Assembly: GCF_000422965.1 (NCBI RefSeq)
Contig: NZ_AUHB01000001.1
Coordinates: 186,001-250,000, forward strand
Direction of reading: 5' to 3'
DNA: 64,000 nucleotides
Origin: Pleomorphomonas oryzae DSM 16300
Lineage (GTDB): Bacteria > Pseudomonadota > Alphaproteobacteria > Rhizobiales > Pleomorphomonadaceae
The first letter of the stretch is position 1. Every line of letters begins with the position of its first letter. This document shows positions 45,832-53,788 of the stretch, piece after piece. The position numbers and the translations under genes are program-made. The notes below the pieces were generated by a model. That model saw only the letters and a program-made list of their open reading frames with translations. It did no database searches and was not told the origin of the DNA.

Positions 45832-46821
45832 GTGCCCCAGCGTTCTCCAGAACTTGCCCGCATTGAAGCGGCGACCGATGAAGCTATTCGTCTCGCCGCC
45901 GATCACATCCGGCAGGGTGACCTCGTCGCCTTTCCGACCGAGACCGTCTATGGCCTGGGCGCTGATGCGACCCAGGGGCAGGCCGTTGCCGCCATCTACG
46001 AGGCCAAGGGGCGCCCTTCCTTCAATCCGCTGATTGCCCATGTCGACAGCCTCGCCATGGCTGAGACGTTGGTCGTCTTCGACCCGCTGTCACGACGGCT
46101 CGCCGAAACCTTCTGGCCGGGCCCGCTGACGCTGGTACTGCCGGAGCGGCCGGATTGTCCGGTCTCTTCACTGGCCACCGCCGGTCTCGATACGCTCGCC
46201 GTACGCATGCCGGCGCATCGAGTGGCACTGGCGCTGATCCAAGCTGCCGGCGTACCGATAGTCGCACCCAGCGCCAACACCTCCGGCCATGTCAGTCCCA
46301 CATCGGCCGCGCACGTTTACGGCGACCTGTCCCGCCGCATCCCGCTGATCTTGGATGGCGGCCGCACCGAGGTGGGCCTCGAATCGACCATTTTGCAGGT
46401 CCGCGACGATATTCCCTATCTGCTGCGTCCCGGTGGCCTTGCTCGGGAAGAGATCGAGGCGGCGATCGGCATTGCCATCGTCCGCTCGGAGGGCGATCCG
46501 TCCGCCGCACCGATAGCGCCGGGGATGCTGGCATCCCACTATGCCCCGAACGCCCGGGTCCGGCTCGATGCCCGCCGTGTCGCGCCCGGTGAGGCGCTGC
46601 TCGCCTTCGGCGGCGCTTCGATCCATGGCGCAGCCGATGCAGCGCGCGTCTTCAACCTGAGCCCGTCAGGCAATCTCAGAGAAGCGGCGGCCAATCTGTT
46701 CGACATGCTGCGCCGGGCCGATGGCGACGACATCACCGGAATCGCCGTGGCGCCCATCCCCATTCATGGTCTCGGCGAGGCAATCCGCGATCGGCTGACA
46801 CGAGCGGCGGCGCCTCGCTAA
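45832..46821 (+). CDS. tsaC: L-threonylcarbamoyladenylate synthase, Sua5 type
   Basis: Makes threonylcarbamoyl-AMP for the essential t6A tRNA modification (EC 2.7.7.87). It has 329 residues: YrdC domain (about 15-200) with VAFPTETVYGLGADAT, the KGRPSFNPLIAHV lysine-arginine motif and PSANTSGHVSPT, then a linker and a C-terminal Sua5 domain (PIAPGMLASHYAPNA onward), so Sua5 rather than short TsaC. GTG 45832 is the working start; a TTG at 45772 would add 20 unconserved residues. Neither has a strong ribosome binding site. Followed by the HDAC-like gene. Confidence 0.92.
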   Translation: MPQRSPELARIEAATDEAIRLAADHIRQGDLVAFPTETVYGLGADATQGQAVAAIYEAKGRPSFNPLIAHVDSLAMAETLVVFDPLSRRLAETFWPGPLTLVLPERPDCPVSSLATAGLDTLAVRMPAHRVALALIQAAGVPIVAPSANTSGHVSPTSAAHVYGDLSRRIPLILDGGRTEVGLESTILQVRDDIPYLLRPGGLAREEIEAAIGIAIVRSEGDPSAAPIAPGMLASHYAPNARVRLDARRVAPGEALLAFGGASIHGAADAARVFNLSPSGNLREAAANLFDMLRRADGDDITGIAVAPIPIHGLGEAIRDRLTRAAAPR

Positions 46822-46924
46822 GGTTACGCTAAGCCTTCCTGCCACTTGACGGCGCGGCCGTGGGGGCATCCTCTTGTCTCAGGATTTTCACGGACGCCAG
46901 ATGGCGCCTTCCGGAGAGGGCCGC

Positions 46925-47854
46925 ATGCGGACACTTTTCCTGAGCCACCCGCGCTATCGTGACCACCTCGCGCCGGAACATCACCCCGAACAACCGGAAC
47001 GCATAGCCGCCATAGAGCGGCAGCTCGAGGGCGAGGCCTTTCAAAATCTGATCCGCGACATGGCCAGGCCGGTCTCCGACGAAGAGATCCAGCGCGTCCA
47101 TCCCGCCGGCTATGTCGAGCACATCCGCATTCAGGCTCCGCATGACGGACTTATGTCGATCAGCGGCGATACCATTTTATCGAACGGCACTTACGAGGCG
47201 GCACGCCTCGCCGCCGGCGCGGCCTGCCTTGCGGTCGACGAGGTGATGGCCGGCCTCGTGGACAACGCCTTTTCCGCCGCCCGTCCACCCGGTCACCACG
47301 CCAGCGCCCGACAGGCCATGGGCTTCTGCTTCTTCAACCATGCGGCCATTGCCGCCCGCCATGCCCAAACGGCACACGGAGCGGAACGCGTCGCCATCGT
47401 TGATTTCGACGTTCACCATGGCAACGGCACGCAGAACATCTTCTATTCCGACAAAACGGTGTTCTATGCCTCGATCCACCAGTCGCATTTGTTTCCGGGC
47501 ACCGGAGAGGCATCGGAAACCGGCATCGACGGCAACATTCTCAATGTGCCATTGGGGGCCGGCGCTAACGGCGAGGTCGTCCTCAGGGCGATGGCTGAAG
47601 CCGTCCTGCCGGCCGTCGACGCCTTCCGGCCGGATCTTCTGGTGCTGTCGGCTGGCTTCGATGCTCACTATCGCGACCCCCTCGGCGACCTCAACCTCGT
47701 CGAAGCCGATTATGGGGTCCTTACCCGCGCCGTCATGGAGGTCGCCGATCGAGTCTGTGGCGGCCGCATCGTTTCTCTGCTGGAAGGCGGCTACGACATC
47801 GACGCTCTCGGCCTGTCGGCCGCCGCTCATGTCGCGGCACTCATGGGCCATTGA
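46925..47854 (+). CDS. Histone deacetylase-family amidohydrolase
   Basis: Zinc hydrolase of the HDAC/acetylpolyamine amidohydrolase/acetoin-utilisation superfamily, 309 residues. The catalytic His pair is in RPPGHHASARQAMGFC, zinc ligands in DFDVHHGNGT (D162, H164) and SAGFDAHYRDPLG, and the transition-state Tyr in LEGGYDIDALG. In bacteria such enzymes deacetylate polyamines or other acetylamides. ATG 46925 has GGAGAGG 4 nt upstream; upstream in-frame ATGs lack this. The polyamine operon at 12-17 kb makes a polyamine substrate conceivable. Confidence 0.92.
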   Translation: MRTLFLSHPRYRDHLAPEHHPEQPERIAAIERQLEGEAFQNLIRDMARPVSDEEIQRVHPAGYVEHIRIQAPHDGLMSISGDTILSNGTYEAARLAAGAACLAVDEVMAGLVDNAFSAARPPGHHASARQAMGFCFFNHAAIAARHAQTAHGAERVAIVDFDVHHGNGTQNIFYSDKTVFYASIHQSHLFPGTGEASETGIDGNILNVPLGAGANGEVVLRAMAEAVLPAVDAFRPDLLVLSAGFDAHYRDPLGDLNLVEADYGVLTRAVMEVADRVCGGRIVSLLEGGYDIDALGLSAAAHVAALMGH

Positions 47855-48366
47855 GTCGCGCCGAGCAATGCCATGTGCGGCGGCGTAATCGAAAAGGCGT
47901 TTATTTCCAATTGCCCACCCGACCTGCGCGTCGCGAGTGTTCATAGCCATGCGTTGCGACCTCGCCCCGTCTTGGCTGCCTACACTTCTCATCACTCCCT
48001 TGATGAAAGCACCGTCTCCTCAGGCGCTGCCATGCTGGAAGGCAGGCGATCGTGGTCTTCGGCCAACTTTTGCTTAATGAGTGGTTAAGTTTTTCTTGGC
48101 ATGATCATTTGCTTTGCATTCAATCAAATACTCGATCAGCTTTTGGTCTTAAGTTCCGACAAAGCAAATGTCGCATTTTAGCCACGCAGTCGAAAATCTA
48201 ACCCAGCCTAGTTAGAAATCCGAACAGCATGAATGCTGCCCGCCCTTGTTCAGCCGCATTCAAAGGAATAATATATGACCGTGGAAAGCGTGATTTAAAC
48301 ACAACGCTCCCGAACGAATACATAAGACAAACCACGTACCCGGCAACGGGGTAGGACGGTACCCAG
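47855..48366 (+). other. Long AT-richer intergenic region
   Basis: From about 48075 the base composition falls well below the neighbours. I see no conserved gene. A seven-codon frame (ATG 48275 to TAA 48298) has AAGGA before it but no support beyond that. The region probably holds the promoter of the 63-codon gene and may hold an RNA or regulatory element, but no structure stands out. Confidence 0.4.
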
Positions 48367-48558
48367 ATGGTCAAACAGGCTGACGCTGTTAACAAGGGCC
48401 AGATCCAACAAGGCAGCGAGACTGAACTCGACGCCCAATATCATGAGATCGGCATTCCGGCGGTGAACGCTGCGGCGCGCGCGATGCGTCGCCAAGTGCA
48501 GCAGAAGGACTACACCACGGCCCAGCAGACTGCGCCGATGTTCTCCTACGAGGACTGA
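48367..48558 (+). CDS. Hypothetical small protein, 63 residues
   Basis: Hydrophilic, Gln-rich small protein with the core SETELDAQYHEIGIPAVNAA followed by basic ARAMRRQVQQKD. No membrane segment or signal peptide. Codon use (mostly G/C at third positions), AGGA upstream of ATG 48367 and a following strong hairpin favour a real gene despite its size. The core sequence feels like a conserved short protein of Rhizobiales, but I cannot name a family or function. Confidence 0.6.
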   Translation: MVKQADAVNKGQIQQGSETELDAQYHEIGIPAVNAAARAMRRQVQQKDYTTAQQTAPMFSYED

Positions 48559-48697
48559 TCGAACGATTCCGTGGGCTGGCGCATGCTGTGGCCGGCCCGG
48601 CGGTACCTTTTTCAGATTTGCTTCGGAGGCTCGACGCGCCGGTCTTTATGGCTTTGCGTGTGAGGTAGGGCTTGTGCCTCTGATACAAGACTGAATT

Positions 48698-48737
48698 CGT
48701 CGAAGGCCGGAGCTCGCTGCTCCGGCCTTCGACGTTT
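48698..48737. terminator. Strong bidirectional hairpin between convergent genes
   Basis: Perfect 16-bp stem CGTCGAAGGCCGGAGC (48698-48713) with its complement (48719-48734), loop TCGCT, then TTT. It lies between the 63-codon gene and the convergent copper-chaperone gene. Very stable, but the T-tract is short. Confidence 0.65.
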
Positions 48738-48764
48738 ATGGGGATGACTTCCTCCGGTGGCGCA

Positions 48765-49334
48765 TCAGCCGCCGTTCGTCTTGTGCATCTTGTCGGCGCC
48801 GTCCATCGGCATGGCGTCGTGACCGCCGGGCTGATGATCCCCAGCCTTGGCGTTGATGGATTCGACTGCAAATTCCACCGGCACCTCGCCGGCCTTTTCG
48901 AAGGTGAGCGCCCCCTTCACTTTGGTGCCGGCTTCGAGGGGTGCCGTCAGTTTCATAAACATCAGATGGTAGGAGCCGGGCTTCAGCTCGACAGTGGCGC
49001 CGGCGGGAATCTCGAGGCCACCCTCGAGCTGCCGCATCTTCATGACGTCGCCTTCCATCTTCATCTCGTGCACTTCGGCGCGCCCGGCAAGCGCGAAGCT
49101 ACCGCCGATTAGCCGGTCAGCCTCACTACCGGCATTGATGATGGTGACGAAACCACCGCCCATTTCGGCGCCCTTCGCCGTCGCACGCGTCCACGGATGC
49201 ACCAAGGTGAGCGAACCCGCCTTGAACTCATGGGCGGCAGCCGGTTCGATCGCCATCCCGGAAGCAGCAGGCAAAAACGTCAGAAGGCCGACAAGCAGCG
49301 CGGAGCGAAGAAGAGCATGAGAAATCTGGGCCAT
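48765..49334 (-). CDS. Periplasmic copper chaperone PCu(A)C
   Basis: Secreted copper(I) carrier of 189 residues that delivers copper to cytochrome oxidase CuA/CuB sites. Signal peptide with hydrophobic core SALLVGLLTFLPAASGMA. The Met/His copper motif is visible: VHEMKMEGDVMKM, then LKPGSYHLMFM. The C-terminal tail is His/Met-rich (GDHQPGGHDAMPMDGADKMH), a likely extra metal-binding segment. ATG 49334 has GAGG 7 nt upstream. It lies 115 bp downstream of the DUF2946-like gene on the same strand. Confidence 0.92.
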   Translation of the reverse strand: MAQISHALLRSALLVGLLTFLPAASGMAIEPAAAHEFKAGSLTLVHPWTRATAKGAEMGGGFVTIINAGSEADRLIGGSFALAGRAEVHEMKMEGDVMKMRQLEGGLEIPAGATVELKPGSYHLMFMKLTAPLEAGTKVKGALTFEKAGEVPVEFAVESINAKAGDHQPGGHDAMPMDGADKMHKTNGG

Positions 49335-49449
49335 GGGAAAACCTCGATGATTGATTGACGGCCGTCGCCCGTGGCTCCGGCGTGCCCGCTGCACGGGCTT
49401 GATCTATTGATGAAGAAGATGACTGCCGTTTCTCAGCGGACCAGTCCGG

Positions 49450-49839
49450 TCAGGCGAGGCTGGGCGGGGCCCGTTGCGGCGGCGGGCTTCCCGCTCTCGC
49501 CGGCAGGACAAAGGCTTCCGGCGTGAGGGACGTAGGCACCCATGAGAAACTTGCCGGTTCGCGCAATTCGGTCGGCGTCGGCAGAACGCCAACAACGCTG
49601 CCGAGGCAGCAGGAAAGGCAATCGTGGACGACATGCACGGGCGCTTTGGCCGGATGTTCCACGCCGGTTTGCATCATTGCTGAGCAAAGAACGCCATGCC
49701 CGTTAAGGCCATCGCGTGCTTCTGCCTGGATCATAGCGAGCGGCGCCAGCCCTTGCAGCACAAGCGCATAGATGAACAGAACGCGCGTCACGTCGCGCGC
49801 CAAGTCTGCCAGCCCTCGTCGCCAGCCGGTGCGTGTCAT
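49450..49839 (-). CDS. DUF2946-like small membrane protein with Cys motif
   Basis: A 129-residue protein with an N-terminal hydrophobic segment (VLFIYALVLQGLAPLAMI), an internal HDCLSCCLG cysteine cluster and a Pro-rich end, resembling DUF2946-type proteins that occur next to copper genes. GGGGGAGG precedes ATG 49839. The frame stays open upstream to 50058, but that part overlaps the start of the divergent corA. With the PCuAC gene downstream, a copper-related role is inferred; metal binding by the Cys/His cluster is possible. Confidence 0.72.
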   Translation of the reverse strand: MTRTGWRRGLADLARDVTRVLFIYALVLQGLAPLAMIQAEARDGLNGHGVLCSAMMQTGVEHPAKAPVHVVHDCLSCCLGSVVGVLPTPTELREPASFSWVPTSLTPEAFVLPARAGSPPPQRAPPSLA

Positions 49840-49894
49840 AGCCTCCCCCGGCTCATATGCGCCAAAACACTTAGCAGATTGGCTTGGCGGTGCA

Positions 49895-51028
49895 ATGTCC
49901 AACGAGAAAGACTCGACCGCCGCCGCGCCCACGTATAGAGAAACGGCGAACGGTGACACCTTCCTCTTTCGAGGGGAGTCGCCGCATTCGGAGAATCGCC
50001 CATCGCCAAGCGAACCGGCCTCGCGAAGGCCAGAGTTCTGGACGTCGCCCATGCTCAACGCGTTTCATCCCGTCGGCGACAAACTCGAATACGCCCCTAA
50101 TTGCGGCACCCTGGTGCCGGACCAGCAGACGCTTTGGATCGACCTGATGACACCGACGCGCGCCGAAGAGCTCGCCGTCGAGAAATTCATTGGGGCCGAA
50201 CTGCCGACGCGCGCCGAGATGGAAGAGATCGAGCCGTCGAGTCGGCTGTCGGTCACCAACGACGTTCTCTATCTGACAGCTGCCCTGCCCTGCCGCGCCG
50301 GCAGCAATGATCCCGGCATTACCGTCGTCACCTTTGTGCTGACTGACAAGCACCTCGTCACCGTCCGCTATGACGAGCCGGGTACCATCCCGCTCGCCAT
50401 CAAGAACGTGACGACAGCCGGCGCCAACGTGACGACCCCGCACGGCGCGCTGTTGACCATTCTGGAGGCGGCCATCGACCGCCTGGCCGACGTCATCGAG
50501 CAATCGGGGGCCCGCATCGAGACCATCGCCCGTCGCGTTTTCGAGGACGACTCACGCGCCTCGCCGTCGGGCGACCGCTACAAGAGTTCGCTGCGGCGTA
50601 TCGGCCGAGAGGGTCTGCGCCTCGGCCACTTCCAGGAGAGCTTGATCTCGCTCTCCCGCCTCCTGTTGTTCCTCACGGCCAAGATGGAAGGCCCGCGTTA
50701 TTCGAAAGAGGACGTCGCCCGTCTGAAGCCGATGAAGAGCGACGTGACCGCTCTGGCCGACCATTGCCGTGGCCAGGAGGAACGCATCACCTTCCTGCTC
50801 GACGCGACGCTTGGCCTCATCTCGATCCAGCAGAACGACACCATCAAGATCTTCTCGGTTCTGGCGGTGATCTTCATGCCGCCGACGCTGGTCGCCAGCT
50901 TCTACGGCATGAACTTCCACTACATGCCGGAACTCGCCTGGTCCTACGGCTATCTCTGGGGTATTGCCGTCATGATCCTGTCAGCAGTCGGCACCTACGG
51001 CTTCTTCCGCTGGAAAAGATGGCTGTAA
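49895..51028 (+). CDS. CorA-like divalent cation transporter
   Basis: Inner-membrane Mg2+/Co2+ channel-type transporter. The C-terminus has the two family membrane helices with the selectivity motif YGMNF between them and a Lys/Arg-rich end (FRWKRWL). The N-terminal cytoplasmic funnel domain is helical. From ATG 49895 the protein has 377 residues; from ATG 50051 it would have 325, closer to the usual CorA length. The stretch 49895-50050 is Ser/Pro-rich and may be non-coding. Neither start has a good ribosome binding site. It is divergent from the DUF2946-like gene. Confidence 0.9.
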   Translation: MSNEKDSTAAAPTYRETANGDTFLFRGESPHSENRPSPSEPASRRPEFWTSPMLNAFHPVGDKLEYAPNCGTLVPDQQTLWIDLMTPTRAEELAVEKFIGAELPTRAEMEEIEPSSRLSVTNDVLYLTAALPCRAGSNDPGITVVTFVLTDKHLVTVRYDEPGTIPLAIKNVTTAGANVTTPHGALLTILEAAIDRLADVIEQSGARIETIARRVFEDDSRASPSGDRYKSSLRRIGREGLRLGHFQESLISLSRLLLFLTAKMEGPRYSKEDVARLKPMKSDVTALADHCRGQEERITFLLDATLGLISIQQNDTIKIFSVLAVIFMPPTLVASFYGMNFHYMPELAWSYGYLWGIAVMILSAVGTYGFFRWKRWL

Positions 51029-51125
51029 GGGCATAACTGCGGCGGCCTGAACAGGTCGCGCTTTGCCATGCGCGCCCCCGCCAAGCGAGTCTGCTCTTGG
51101 CGATGCACAGCCGTCTGCCTGCTCG

Positions 51126-52766
51126 TCAAATGACCGGTGACGGGTCAGGGTGGCTTGGCTTGATCCGAGACTTTCTTAGGTCACCATGCTTTTCCAGAAC
51201 AGCATAGGCGATAGTGGCGAACTTGGAGTTCACCTCTTTCAGCGCAGCAATGACCTCCAGGTGCTGATTGCTGGAGCCGAGGCTTAGGTGATCGCCGCGG
51301 CGAAGACGAGCAAGGTGTGCGGCGCGGCTGCTGCTCTCCATTTCCGCGACAGCCTGCTTGTGACGCACCAAGCGCCGTGCCGTGGATACGTCCCCCGTCC
51401 ATGCCGTTTCCTCGGCAAGAATGACCGCTTGATGCACGGCCTGAACCATGGCTGCGATTTCGGCCTTTCCCTCCTCAGAGAACTGGTATTCGCCCTGGAG
51501 CTGCTCCAGCCTGAGGTTCAGGAACTTGCCGGCAAAGACATCGCCGCACCGTTCCAGACGGATCGCGAAGTCGATGATCGGCTGGATATCGGCAAGCTCC
51601 GCTTCACATGTCGCAGGTAGCTTGGCGTAAATCTCCCGAATGCTGGCCAGGGTGGCGTTCATACGCTTTTCCAAGCCTGCCATGCGCTCGCGATCGGGCT
51701 TGGGTCCGGTGGCCTCGTTGAGCATCAAGGAGGCGATTTCCAGCATGTTGCCGAGCTGCCGCTTGATGGTCGGGAAAGCAAGACCAACATCGTCGGCCAC
51801 CCCTATGGGCAAATCAGCAGGCAATAGCTCCTTGTCCATCGCCATGCGCCGGTCAAGAACGCGCGCCAAACGCACGCAGAAGGGCGCGGAGAGAAGCAGA
51901 AGGGCATTAAAACCAAGATGACCGGCGAGCATGGTCTCACCGGTGGCAAAGTGGATCTGATCGATCAGACCACTGAAGTGGGCAACCAGTAGAATGACAA
52001 GGCATACCAGGACGAAGATACAACGCAGCCCCGCCACCGCGCCAGCGACCGCTTTGCTGCGGGCGTTCTCATATTTGAGCAGCCACAGTGGAAGAAGGGC
52101 ACTACCGAGATTGGCTCCCAGCACAAGCCCCAGGCCGGCGCTGATCCCGAGCGGAGCGTGAAACGAGAAGGCCAGGGCCGCCAGAAGCGCCGCGATGCTC
52201 GAGTGCATGACGAGCGTTAGCGCGCCCCCGAGAAGCAGGGCCGTTATCGGATCGCTGTTGAGATAATCGACGACCGCGTTCGCTCCGGGCAAAGTGGCGA
52301 GCGGGGCCACACTCAGCCTGATGACCGATAGTGAAAGGAAGATCAGCCCCAGACCAAGGATGGTCCGTCCATAATTGCGCAGTCGCGGTTCCGTCGAGCG
52401 CAGATAGAGCGTCGCTCCCACAAGGATGCAAAAGGGTCCGAGCGCGGAGACCGGTAATTGCAGGAACTGAACGGCGAACGCCGATCCCATATCGGCGCCA
52501 AGCGCGACGGTCGCGGCCACTCCGACGGGTATCGATCCGGTGCTGGCAAGCCCAGCCGCGATCAGCATGACGGCCGTGCTGCCCTGCATGACGAAGCCAA
52601 GCCCAGTGCCCGTCATCAGATTACGGAATGTCGAAGAGCCCTCATTGAGGCTTGATCGGATTTGACTGCTCCACAGACGCTCAATGCCGATCCGCATGAA
52701 GCGCACCGCAAACAGAAGCAGCATCGCCCCGCTCAGCAGTTGCACCGCGAAATTGAGGATGGTCAT
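51126..52766 (-). CDS. Na/Pi symporter family protein with PhoU-like domain
   Basis: Inner-membrane phosphate transporter of the NptA/PNaS type, 546 residues. Two inverted repeats of membrane helices carry the QSS-like signatures: GFVMQGSTAVMLIAAG and LVMHSSIAALLAAL. From about residue 345 a soluble PhoU-like helical domain follows (IREIYAKLPATCEAELADI and beyond). ATG 52766 starts MTILNFAVQLLSGAM, directly the first helix; a longer upstream frame is unconserved. It may import or export phosphate. Confidence 0.9.
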   Translation of the reverse strand: MTILNFAVQLLSGAMLLLFAVRFMRIGIERLWSSQIRSSLNEGSSTFRNLMTGTGLGFVMQGSTAVMLIAAGLASTGSIPVGVAATVALGADMGSAFAVQFLQLPVSALGPFCILVGATLYLRSTEPRLRNYGRTILGLGLIFLSLSVIRLSVAPLATLPGANAVVDYLNSDPITALLLGGALTLVMHSSIAALLAALAFSFHAPLGISAGLGLVLGANLGSALLPLWLLKYENARSKAVAGAVAGLRCIFVLVCLVILLVAHFSGLIDQIHFATGETMLAGHLGFNALLLLSAPFCVRLARVLDRRMAMDKELLPADLPIGVADDVGLAFPTIKRQLGNMLEIASLMLNEATGPKPDRERMAGLEKRMNATLASIREIYAKLPATCEAELADIQPIIDFAIRLERCGDVFAGKFLNLRLEQLQGEYQFSEEGKAEIAAMVQAVHQAVILAEETAWTGDVSTARRLVRHKQAVAEMESSSRAAHLARLRRGDHLSLGSSNQHLEVIAALKEVNSKFATIAYAVLEKHGDLRKSRIKPSHPDPSPVI

Positions 52767-53094
52767 GGCATTGGCTTCCGTTGGAGCGTCCTGACTTGAT
52801 CGGTATACACGGTAGCCGCCTAACAAATTCGGCAACTGAAAATGTCACCTAGAGAGCAATTGGTGGGATTCAATGGCGGGGTTTGACGGGCCCTCGGAAG
52901 CTTTTGGTATGAGACTTACCTCCTTGCAGGTTATGGTTGCGCACCTACCATTCTGCTAGAACACGGTGGTTCGGACCGAACTAGAGCAATTTCAGCCAAA
53001 GTGGGAACCGATTTTGCGCCCGAAATTGCGGTGAACCCAAAAGTTGGAGTACTCCAGCGAACCAGAGTTCGCCGGAATGCTCTAGGGGATACAG
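52767..53094. other. Divergent intergenic region containing a palindromic repeat
   Basis: Between the phosphate symporter gene and the small secreted-protein gene. The right third (52981-53085) is a palindromic repeat element described separately. In the rest I see no gene and no clear promoter. Confidence 0.5.
52981..53085. repeat. Rhizobial-type intergenic palindromic element (RIME-like)
   Basis: Element of 105 bp bounded by CTAGAGCA (52981-52988) and its complement TGCTCTAG (53078-53085). The sequence after the left end (AATTTCAGCCAAAGTGGGAA, then CCGATTTTGCGCCCGAAATT) has the layout of the short palindromic mosaic elements scattered between genes in Rhizobium and Brucella. Only one copy lies in this window. 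Its right end is 9 bp from the start codon of the next gene. Confidence 0.65.
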
Positions 53095-53406
53095 ATGTTT
53101 GTATTGCCGAAGAAACTCGTCATCGGCGCGTTCGTTGCCGTGATCGCGACAACCGGCATTGTTCAGGCGAAATCCTTCACCGAGCTGATGGAGCAGGGCT
53201 ACAAGATCGGCAAGCTCACCACCGGCAAATCTGGCATGCCCGGCTGGGTCGCCTCAAATGGCACGAAACAGTATTTCTGTAGAATGCGATTGGGCCTGGC
53301 CTACGTCGGCACACGCGGCCCGGACCCGACGATTCCGCTCAAAGAAGATCTTGAGGCGGGACGCGTAAGACCAATCGACGTCGACTTCTGCCTACCGGCC
53401 CAGTGA
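53095..53406 (+). CDS. Hypothetical secreted protein, 103 residues
   Basis: Signal peptide MFVLPKKLVIGAFVAVIATT with probable cleavage after VQA, leaving a mature protein of about 80 residues with two cysteines (YFCRMR and DFCLPA) that could form a disulfide in the periplasm. The start of the mature part, KSFTELMEQGYKIGK, is reminiscent of small secreted orphans in Rhizobiales. AGGGGA precedes ATG 53095, and part of that site belongs to the end of the palindromic repeat. No function can be given. Confidence 0.75.
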   Translation: MFVLPKKLVIGAFVAVIATTGIVQAKSFTELMEQGYKIGKLTTGKSGMPGWVASNGTKQYFCRMRLGLAYVGTRGPDPTIPLKEDLEAGRVRPIDVDFCLPAQ

Positions 53407-53788
53407 TGCGGTCTGGTCTTGAAAAGTGAAATACCCTGGCGCCGCTTCCTTATGAAGAGGTTCCAGGGTTTCTATTTCCAGATGAAGATGAACGAAAAGA
53501 GATCGAGGTGGCTGAACCGGGCCGACCGGAGTTCAAATCTTGTGACTGCTTATGACTATAAAAAGACTTAAAAACTGACGTGTAAAAATTGCTTCGTTTT
53601 TGACCGCCGCGTGTTCAGCCGCCTCGATAGACCCGATCATCTCGGGACCGCCGTTCCATCGCATGCGGGCCGCCGAATTTCTATGGCCTAATACGTAGCG
53701 GCGATGAAATGGTCATTTTGTGCCATCCACCCCGCATTTGGTGTCAGCTCTTCGCACGTTAACGGCCTTGAGCACCGAAAGCGGCCCG
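53407..53788. other. Intergenic region with terminator-like hairpin and AT-rich stretch
   Basis: After the small secreted gene a hairpin (53433-53469) is followed by TTTCTATTT. From about 53540 to 53610 the sequence is AT-rich with A and T runs and no open frame of interest. The 3' end of the araC-like gene follows on the other strand. Confidence 0.45.
53433..53478 (+). terminator. Candidate terminator after the secreted-protein gene
   Basis: ACCCTGG (53433-53439) pairs with CCAGGGT (53463-53469); an inner CTTC/GAAG stem lies in the loop; the tail is TTTCTATTT. Located 27 bp after the stop. Confidence 0.5.

Noticed and set aside
47873-48088. 71-codon plus-strand frame after the HDAC-like gene
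   Set aside because: No ribosome binding site, no conserved sequence and drifting base composition.
48275-48298. Seven-codon frame with AAGGA upstream, possible leader peptide
   Set aside because: Too short to support; no attenuator structure or run of regulatory codons.
53505-53545. Sequence resembling a tRNA D-arm followed by TTCAAATC, possible tRNA remnant or attachment site
   Set aside because: The T-arm stem does not pair, the anticodon arm is absent and there is no integrase nearby.
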